From the NCBI GenBank assembly GCA_945901795.1, contig CAMDLP010000015.1:1-59377 (forward strand): a DNA stretch of 59,377 bases, in the 5' to 3' direction. The position numbers were made by a program, and so were the translations under genes. Below the pieces are notes generated by a model that saw nothing but the letters and a program-made list of their open reading frames with translations, ran no database searches and was not told the origin of the DNA. The stretch is from Akkermansia muciniphila (lineage in GTDB: Bacteria; Verrucomicrobiota; Verrucomicrobiia; Verrucomicrobiales; Akkermansiaceae). This document shows, piece after piece, positions 27,421 through 33,490 of this stretch; within the stretch, counting starts at the first letter, position 1, and every line of letters starts with the position of its first letter.

Positions 27421-27654
27421 TACTACACGCTCACCCAAGTGCAGGCGCTCAACGTGGGCACTCCCTTGCTCGCCAAGGACCCGGTGAGCGGCAAGTTCAA
27501 GCTGACCATCGGGGCGAAGAAAAGCACCGACCTCACGACTTACACGCCGCTGCCGTTTTCCTCCGGGGAGGCGACGATCAACGGGCAAGGAGCGATGGAA
27601 TTCCAGTTCACCTCGCCCGACAACGCGGCGTTCTTCCGGTTGGAGTCGAAATAG
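27421..27654 (+). pseudogene. C-terminal fragment of a secreted protein (FFRLESK tail)
   Basis: An open frame without a proper start encodes YYTLTQVQALNVGTPLLAKD and ends PDNAAFFRLESK. This is the C-terminal domain seen on large secreted or surface proteins of Luteolibacter-like Verrucomicrobiota, as far as I recall. The body of the protein is missing; the frame begins about 80 bp after the IS66 right end, so insertion or deletion probably removed it. It could also be a stand-alone cassette. Confidence 0.55.
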
Positions 27655-27681
27655 TCCCTGGCGGTCATTCGTCCCGCCCCA

Positions 27682-27700
27682 AAGAACAGGCAGGAATGCC
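27682..27700. repeat. REP-like dispersed repeat, copy 2
   Basis: AAGAACAGGCAGGAATGCC, 18 of 19 identical to 8463-8481. It sits between the secreted-protein fragment and apt. Confidence 0.5.
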
Positions 27701-27756
27701 CATATCACCCTTTTAAGATTTCCCATCTTCCAGTGGCCGCCTAGCCTCCGGCCGAC

Positions 27757-28278
27757 ATGAAAGCCGACTCCCTCCGCGCCGCCATCCGTGACGTCGTCGA
27801 TTTCCCGAAACCGGGCATCATCTTCAAGGACATCACCCCCGTCCTCGCCGATGGCAAACTCTTCCGCGAATCCATCTCCATGCTCTGCGAAACGGCGGGC
27901 GGCGTGAAAATCGACAAGGTCGTCGGCATCGACGCCCGCGGCTTCATCTTCGCCGCCGCCGTCGCCGACCGCCTCGGCGCGGGCTTCGTCCCCATCCGCA
28001 AAAAAGGCAAGCTCCCTTGGAAAACCCGCCAGACCGCCTATTCGCTCGAATACGGCGAATCCATCGTCGAGCTCCACGAAGACGCCATCCTCCCCGGCGA
28101 ATCCATCCTGCTGGTCGATGACCTGCTAGCCACCGGCGGCACCGCCGCCGCTGCGGTCAAACTGCTCGATGAACTCGGCGCTAACATCATCGGCATCTCC
28201 GTACTCATCGAGCTCGGCTTCCTCGCCGGCCGCGCCAAGCTCGCCCCCCATCCGGTCCACGCGATCATCACCTATTAG
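27757..28278 (+). CDS. apt: Adenine phosphoribosyltransferase
   Basis: Apt converts adenine and PRPP to AMP in purine salvage. The 173-residue protein begins KADSLRAAIRDVVDFPKPGI, the typical Apt N-terminus, then GIDARGFIFAAAVADRLG and RKKGKLPW, and the PRPP-binding motif ILLVDDLLATGGTAAAA. Length is normal. Its stop overlaps the stop of the convergent PEP-CTERM relic. It is an intact core gene between relics. Confidence 0.96.
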   Translation: MKADSLRAAIRDVVDFPKPGIIFKDITPVLADGKLFRESISMLCETAGGVKIDKVVGIDARGFIFAAAVADRLGAGFVPIRKKGKLPWKTRQTAYSLEYGESIVELHEDAILPGESILLVDDLLATGGTAAAAVKLLDELGANIIGISVLIELGFLAGRAKLAPHPVHAIITY

Positions 28279-28463
28279 ACTCTTTTGCGCCGCAACAGCA
28301 GCAGCGCGGAAAGCATTGGCATGACGACACCGGAGGGTTCCGGGATGCCGCTGATTTGGGAAATCCAACGATGTAGGGTTCCACCAAAGCGCCACCTCCA
28401 GTGTCTCCGAAGCGGCCTCCGTGGCCTTCGGTATACGTGTTGATGCCTATCAATTTCCATCCT
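28275..28463 (-). pseudogene. Frameshifted C-terminus of a PEP-CTERM trypsin-like protein
   Basis: One frame encodes GWKLIGINTYTEGHGGRFGD then TGGGALVEPY, as at the end of trypsin-like secreted proteases. A single shift near 28370 leads to a canonical PEP-CTERM tail: IPEPS, a hydrophobic stretch VVMPMLSALLLL and RRKRV before the stop. PEP-CTERM tails direct proteins to exosortase. The upstream protease body is missing, so this is a remnant. The stop lies inside the apt stop codon region on the other strand. Confidence 0.65.
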
Positions 28464-28478
28464 GAAGGGCACTGCCGT

Positions 28479-28663
28479 TCATGGCAACCAATCCGGCAAA
28501 TCGAGAAACGCCGCATCTTCCAGCCCGCTGCCGTTTGCCAGTTGTTTGAGATACCAGCGCCCCATCGCCGAACTCTTCTCGTTCGTGAACTCCGCCAACC
28601 ACTCCAGCCATGTCGTAATTGGGGGGCATGCCGATGCAGTCGGAGGAAGGACCGCCGGTTTTG
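28479..28663 (-). pseudogene. Unidentified coding remnant
   Basis: A frame on the minus strand encodes TWLEWLAEFTNEKSSAMGRW and YLKQLANGSGLEDAAFLDLP before a stop. Its amino acid composition is protein-like, but I recognise no family and see no start. It lies between the PIN toxin and the PEP-CTERM relic and may be the tail of a deleted gene. Confidence 0.35.
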
Positions 28664-28681
28664 CTGCTGTCGGTCTTCCCG

Positions 28682-29035
28682 CTAGAAAGCGGCAGCAGGC
28701 TCTGGAGCAGTCCATTGGGTGAGAAACTTTTCCCACTCATTCCGCCAAGTTTCCTCATCGCCATCGAGAAAGTAGAAGGCTCGCTTCGCCTCTTCAGTTC
28801 CCGTGGAGGGGATCATGAAGGTGTTCAGGAGATTTTTGATGAGGATGTGAGTTGCTTCGGTTCCAAATTTCTTCCTAGCAATGTACTCGATGATGGAGAG
28901 CGAGTGCCAGGCGCACGCAAGCCGGCAGGGGTGCGCGTCGGCGTATTCCTCAAGCGCCAAGGCGCTCTGGTGACCCGCCCTCTCGCTGATGATCAAATCG
29001 AGAATAATGTTGGTATCCAGAAACAGGCGGATCAT
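28682..29035 (-). pseudogene. PIN-domain toxin with an abnormal C-terminus
   Basis: The 117-residue frame begins MIRLFLDTNIILDLIISERA, a PIN domain with its first catalytic Asp (D7). The central helices (ALALEEYADAHPCRLACAWH) are normal. The expected second half with DFEDALQ-like and DVIVTRN-like acidic motifs is missing; residues after FYFLDGD (EETWRNEWEKFLTQW) look like the tail of another gene. This suggests fusion by deletion. The ATG overlaps the antitoxin stop (ATGA), the normal coupling for such operons. It could still be expressed, but activity is doubtful. Confidence 0.65.
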
Positions 29036-29267
29036 TTGCCGTATTTGTGATCGAGATGCGTGTGATAATCCTCTTCATCAACTTGGCCTGCGGTGGTTGC
29101 AAGCGCGGTTTTTTGCGCCACTCGCGGAGCCAACTGAGATCGGCGGGCGTGGCGGCTTCACCCAAGCCCTCCAGCATTTCCTGATAGTTCGCGTAAGAAA
29201 CCACCACGGCCACTGGACGACCTTTTTTGTCAATCTCGACGGGTTCCCGGTGCACCATCTCAAGCAC
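29032..29267 (-). pseudogene. Phd/YefM-like antitoxin, truncated and frameshifted
   Basis: The core MLEMVHREPVEIDKKGRPVA then VVVSYANYQEML is a clear Phd/YefM-type antitoxin (GTG at 29267). The N-terminal DNA-binding start is missing: upstream codons belong to another relic. Near 29100 the frame shifts; the proper C-terminus (GQVDEEDYHTHLDHKYGK) is in the next frame and its TGA overlaps the toxin ATG. The pair is therefore broken in both genes. Confidence 0.65.
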
Positions 29268-30157
29268 TTGGCACGCTCATCGCCTCATCCGCCACCACGA
29301 ATCCCAGCCATGCCCGCAGTGCCGGCGGCCTTTGATCGAGCAACTTTTCAAACGCCGCAAGCTCCGCCTCGATACCCTCCGGCGTGGGACTCGTCCCGCG
29401 GGTCACTCGCTTCAACAAGAATTCATACCAACCCTCCAGTCGGGATTGTCCAAGTGCTGCTTGGCCCAGACTTCGAAATCCTCATTCCTCGGAATGTCGA
29501 TCATGTCCATCATGCTTTGCGCAAGGGCACTCACCTTATGTTCATGCGTATCGATTTTCGCCCCCTTCATCCAGCGCTTCACGACCTCCAGATCCTTTTC
29601 TTCACCGGTGGAGAGGAGGAAAATGACCATCCCCATTTCGGTCGATCCTGTTTTACGATAAAATCTGCTAGATTTCTAACGATCTTGTCGGACTTCGGGC
29701 AGTTCACCGGCCACGTCTTGCTGTAGCTGCCCATCACCGGGATGTTCACCGTGACATCACCGGCCCCTTGGATTTTCAGGACGACTTTCCCATCCTTAGC
29801 CTCGGCCTCGGTGACGATATCTCCCAGAATGATGCGTGGATCGATTTCCTTGAGCACCTTGCCATTGATGCTTTCGATGATCTGGCCTTTCTGAAGCTTG
29901 CCGGTCGCCTCGGCGGGAGAGCCTTTCTCCACGTTGTTGATCTGCATGGTCATGCCCGGGCGGATCAGGGTGATGCCGAACGCCTCGTAAAGCCCAGGCG
30001 TGGGGCAAGCAAGCTGGGCGATCCGTGCATGGACCTTGCCTGTGATTTTGACCTCACGCCCCGGAGTGTTGCGAGGCTTGCGTGCGAGGGCAGAGATTGA
30101 GGATTGCCACCGCCGGGTTGGCAGCAACGGATGCACGCCCATGCCGTGCTCCGGCAT
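29260..30157 (-). pseudogene. Multi-frameshifted PDZ/DUF6288-like gene
   Basis: A PDZ domain is clear (MTMQINNVEKGSPAEATGKL, QKGQIIESINGKVLKEIDPR, KIQGAGDVTVNIPV), followed by SYSKTWPVNCPKSDKIVRNL, a pattern I associate with DUF6288 proteins of Verrucomicrobiota and Planctomycetota. The frame shifts near 29630, continues as WGMVIFLLSTGEEKDLEVVK, then shifts again near 29430 into LEGWYEFLLKRVTRGTSPTP and ends SVPSA at 29260. The signal peptide and N-terminus are missing. The first ATG is 13 nt after the Roco stop, but the first 50 residues look out of frame. Confidence 0.55.
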
Positions 30158-30170
30158 CGCTTCAATCGCC

Positions 30171-32369
30171 TCATTCCAGGGTTTCCTCGACGGGCTCGCA
30201 TCCGGGCAACCCGGCGTGGAGTTCACGCAACTCGGCCTGGCAGAGGTCGGCGAGTTGATGCCGGGTCTTGGTGGGACCGGTGACGGTGATGGTCAATTGG
30301 CCCTGCCGTGGTTCCATCCGGATCAAGGCCCGGGCACCCTTGCGGGACAGGATCACTCCGTGACACCACTGCAGTTTTTGTTCCCGCAATTCCTCGATGA
30401 AATCGAAACGCCGCACGATGATCCGCGCCAGCAGATCCTCCGGCACGGTCTGATAGGTATAACGCAGCCGGATGGCATTCGCCTCTTCCCGGAAATCCAC
30501 CAGACCTCCGGGTTCCTGAACCGGTTGCGTGGGGGGCAGCAGCCAGACGCCGCTGCCGGCGACGGCAAGCCCGAAACGCTCAAGCACCTTCATCAAAAAG
30601 GCGCGCCCGGCCTCGCCACTTTCCGTTAGTAGCACCCTATCCACATCGGCCTGTTTGAGGATGCCCGCCTGGTTTTCCGCGCGGTGGAGAAGCGGATAGA
30701 GATATTTTACCAGCCACCCGGACTCCATCAGTCCCGAATCATCCGGATCGTGCAGCGTGATTCCCAGATGGCGCAGGATCTCTGACAGATATTCCTGTTG
30801 TCCTGCGTCCTTCACGCCGTGTTCGAGACACCGCTCCCGGAACGCGGATTCCGTCAGGTGCTTTTCGGAAGCAAGGGCGCGGCGCACCTTGTCCCAAGCT
30901 TCGGGAAACGGCTCGCGCACCCAGGGCATGCGCTCCAACTCCCGGGAAATCGCGGCTTTCAGGGCGGGGATGCCTTTTTTCACCTTGCAGTCCATTTCCA
31001 CAAATCCGCGGACGAAGGGAAACCGTTCCCGCAGTGCGATGCGGTCCACTTCCGGGCGGCGACCGGGGACGTTCCATTGGTTCATCGCCACGATCACCGC
31101 CGGTCCTTGTCCGTGGGAATCCGTCCCGTGCGCTTCGACCATGCGCAGCCAGTATTCCGCGTCGTCGCGTTCGTGGTGGTCACGGCCGCTGAGAACCAAC
31201 AGATAGAGGTTACGCGGACTGAAGAAAAACGGATGCAGGGCGTGGGTGACCGGTTGGCCGGAAAAGTCCCAGACATGGACCGTGACCGGTTCCTCGCCGG
31301 TTCCTTCCAGCGTCCAATCGCACAACGCGACGCCCGGCGTGCTGGTTTCCCCTTCACGGTATGGTAGATCGCGCAAGGCGCGCACGATGGTGGATTTGCC
31401 CGCGCCACGGGTTCCTAGCAGGATCAACTTCACTTCGTTGAGCGGGCGGGTGGCTCCCGACTGCCTGCCGAAATAGAAGTCGAGAATCGATTTCGCCGAG
31501 GCATGTTTGGAGTCCGGGAGCCTTCGCGGGTCGGGTCCAAGGATGAGCGGGGAGAGTCGCAGCGCCGGATTGTCGTGGAGAAACAAGTGGTTGAGGTTTT
31601 CCAGATCCTTGAGGGTTTCCGGAAGCGAGGTCAGCGGATTGCCGGCCAGGTCCAGTTCGGATAGGTTTTCGAGTTGGCCGAGCTCCGCCGGCAGCGCTGC
31701 CAGATCCGTGTCGGATGCTTTGAGCACGGTCAGCTTCGCGAGTCGGCCGATCTCCGGCGGGAGGGATTCCAGCGGGTTGTGCGAGAGATCGAGCACCGTG
31801 AGCGTGGTGAGTCGGCCGATTTCAGGTGCCAGGGTTTTCAGGCGGTTGTGCGAGAGGTCGAGTCGCGTGAGTTTTGCGAGTTGGGCGAGCTCGGGTGGAA
31901 AAGTGGCCAGCGCGTTGTGGGAGAGGCCCAACCGGGTCAGGCTGGAAAGCTGGCAGATCTCCTGCGGCAGGTTTTCCAGACGGTTGTGATCGAGGTAGAG
32001 CCGGGTAAGTCCGGCGAGCCTGCCGATCTCTGCGGGGAGTTCGCGCAGCGGCGTGTGGGTGATGTCGAGGCGAGTGAGTTTGGTGAATTGGCCGATCGCC
32101 GGCGGGAGCTGGGCGAGCGGGTTGTTTGAGAGGTTGAGTCGGGCAAGATCGGTGAATAGGGAGAGTTCGGGCGGCAGGGTTTCCAGGCGGTTGTCGGCGA
32201 GATTCAACTCCGTCAATGGCGGCAGGTGGGCAATCTTTGGCGGGAGGCTTCGCAGTCGGAGACCGCTCAAGTCGAGCACGCTGCGGCGACGGCGGATGCA
32301 GTCGGTAATGCGTTCCATGGCCTCGTCGATCGACTCTTGCTCCGCTGGCTGGCTTTCAGGCTTCTGCAT
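30171..32369 (-). CDS. Bacterial Roco protein (LRR-Roc-COR GTPase)
   Basis: Roco proteins are dimeric GTPases in which a Ras-like Roc domain is fused to a COR dimerisation domain; human LRRK2 is the best known. This 732-residue protein has a helical cap (about 10-30), about ten 23-residue leucine-rich repeats (about 32-270; consensus LPPEIGRLxxLTxLDLSHNPL), a Roc domain (about 312-475) and a COR domain (about 480-732). The P-loop GTRGAGKST is at 319-327 and the switch II motif DFSGQ at 368-372. The G4 motif is NQWN (430-433) instead of N/TKxD. There is no signal peptide and no C-terminal effector domain. All neighbours for 4 kb on either side downstream and 0.8 kb upstream are relics or tiny. 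Function in bacteria is largely unknown; signalling or conflict roles are inferred. Confidence 0.9.
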   Translation of the reverse strand: MQKPESQPAEQESIDEAMERITDCIRRRRSVLDLSGLRLRSLPPKIAHLPPLTELNLADNRLETLPPELSLFTDLARLNLSNNPLAQLPPAIGQFTKLTRLDITHTPLRELPAEIGRLAGLTRLYLDHNRLENLPQEICQLSSLTRLGLSHNALATFPPELAQLAKLTRLDLSHNRLKTLAPEIGRLTTLTVLDLSHNPLESLPPEIGRLAKLTVLKASDTDLAALPAELGQLENLSELDLAGNPLTSLPETLKDLENLNHLFLHDNPALRLSPLILGPDPRRLPDSKHASAKSILDFYFGRQSGATRPLNEVKLILLGTRGAGKSTIVRALRDLPYREGETSTPGVALCDWTLEGTGEEPVTVHVWDFSGQPVTHALHPFFFSPRNLYLLVLSGRDHHERDDAEYWLRMVEAHGTDSHGQGPAVIVAMNQWNVPGRRPEVDRIALRERFPFVRGFVEMDCKVKKGIPALKAAISRELERMPWVREPFPEAWDKVRRALASEKHLTESAFRERCLEHGVKDAGQQEYLSEILRHLGITLHDPDDSGLMESGWLVKYLYPLLHRAENQAGILKQADVDRVLLTESGEAGRAFLMKVLERFGLAVAGSGVWLLPPTQPVQEPGGLVDFREEANAIRLRYTYQTVPEDLLARIIVRRFDFIEELREQKLQWCHGVILSRKGARALIRMEPRQGQLTITVTGPTKTRHQLADLCQAELRELHAGLPGCEPVEETLE

Positions 32370-32490
32370 TTCGGGAAGTATGGAAGCCCACTTGCGATTG
32401 GCAAGGGCCGGCTGATGAGGTGGTCGCCGCCGTCGTCAGATTTCGCGAGACAGCTTGCCAGAACGGGGCTGTAGCGGGCAGCATCGAAAC

Positions 32491-33029
32491 ATGAAAATCC
32501 TAATGCATTCGAGGCATGCGTCCTACCGGTTAGGCCTCACAGCAGTGTTGTGTATGATAGGCGTTCTCGTTGCCGGGATGTCCGGATGTGGAAAGAAGGA
32601 GACACCTCCGGCTCATGCTCCCTTGATCCCCGAATCCGCGCCGGCGGTTGCCACAAGCTCCTCAGCAGACTGGATGTAGATGGAAACGCTGGGGCCGGGG
32701 AGGTGGGTGGCAATCGAAGGGGCGGCGGATCTGGAATGGGACGATGAGAGTCGTGTCATGCGGATCGGAGTGGGCACGGATCTCAATGGCGTGCGCTGGC
32801 CGAGGTCATTGCCGATCGCCCTTATGTGGTTGAGTTAGAAGCGCGACGGATGAGTGGCAGCGATTTTTTCTGCCGCCTGACTTTTCCCGTATGCACCGGG
32901 ACGGAGTGTGTGTCCTTGATCGTCGGCGGCTGGGGCGGGAGTGTGGTCGTCGGTGATGGCATTCATGCGAGCCAAACAGAGACGAAACGGGGTGCTTTGT
33001 TTAGGATATCCTCAGGATCAAACCATTAA
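32491..33029 (+). pseudogene. Broken lipoprotein with DUF1080-like (3-keto-glycoside hydrolase-like) domain
   Basis: The reading frame starts MKILMHSRHASYRLGLTAVL, with a lipoprotein signal ending GMSGC. After 62 codons an in-frame TAG (32677) interrupts it; the same frame continues METLGPGRWVAIEGAADLEW and IGVGTDLNGVRW. A frameshift near 32800 leads to VVELEARRMSGSDFFCRLTF and VGGWGGSVV. These blocks together match the laminin-G-like DUF1080 domain of secreted Verrucomicrobiota/Planctomycetota proteins. Two lesions mark it as a pseudogene. Confidence 0.6.
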
Positions 33030-33169
33030 AGGAGACCTTTCGCCGAAAAGATAATGCCGTGCTTTTTCAGATTTCCGGCGGGTTGTGTCTTGACAAGACC
33101 TGGTCGATCCCGCATCTAGAGCGCCCCGAAGAAACTGCGGAACCAACCAAACCAACCAAAAATCATCGC

Positions 33170-33397
33170 ATGCGTGGAGTGACTATGAAGAAAGGCGAGC
33201 CCGTTGACCGGGCTCTCAAGCGCCTCAAGACAAAGCTGGATTCCGAGGGCATCCTCGAGGAAATGCGCCGCCGCCGCGCGTTTGAGACCCCCACCGAGCG
33301 CAAGCAACGCAAGCTGCGTTCCGCTTCCAAGCGCAACAAGATCCGCTGGCGCTACACCAGCGGTCCTGTAGCCGTCAGCGCTGATTCCGCCGAGTAA
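33170..33397 (+). CDS. rpsU: 30S ribosomal protein S21
   Basis: A 75-residue, very basic protein. The S21 pattern is clear: KKGEPVDRALKRLKTKLDSE, then GILEEMRRRRAFETPTERKQ and a Lys/Arg-rich tail. S21 binds near the anti-Shine-Dalgarno region of 16S rRNA and assists initiation. I choose ATG 33170 (MRGVTMKKGE); ATG 33185 is an alternative. The leader is rich in ACCAA words and has no good Shine-Dalgarno sequence. A strong terminator follows. Confidence 0.92.
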   Translation: MRGVTMKKGEPVDRALKRLKTKLDSEGILEEMRRRRAFETPTERKQRKLRSASKRNKIRWRYTSGPVAVSADSAE

Positions 33398-33428
33398 TTT
33401 TCCCAGGTTCCGCAAACCAGGGTCAGAA

Positions 33429-33456
33429 ACGGGTGCCAAACGGCATCCGTTTTTTT
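33429..33456 (+). terminator. Intrinsic terminator of rpsU
   Basis: ACGGGTGCC (33429-33437) pairs with GGCATCCGT (33442-33450), one G-U pair, around AAAC, followed directly by a run of seven T. It is 32 nt after the rpsU stop. Confidence 0.88.
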
Positions 33457-33490
33457 GTGCCGATTTTAATTTCCCCGGCAAAGCCGCCGC

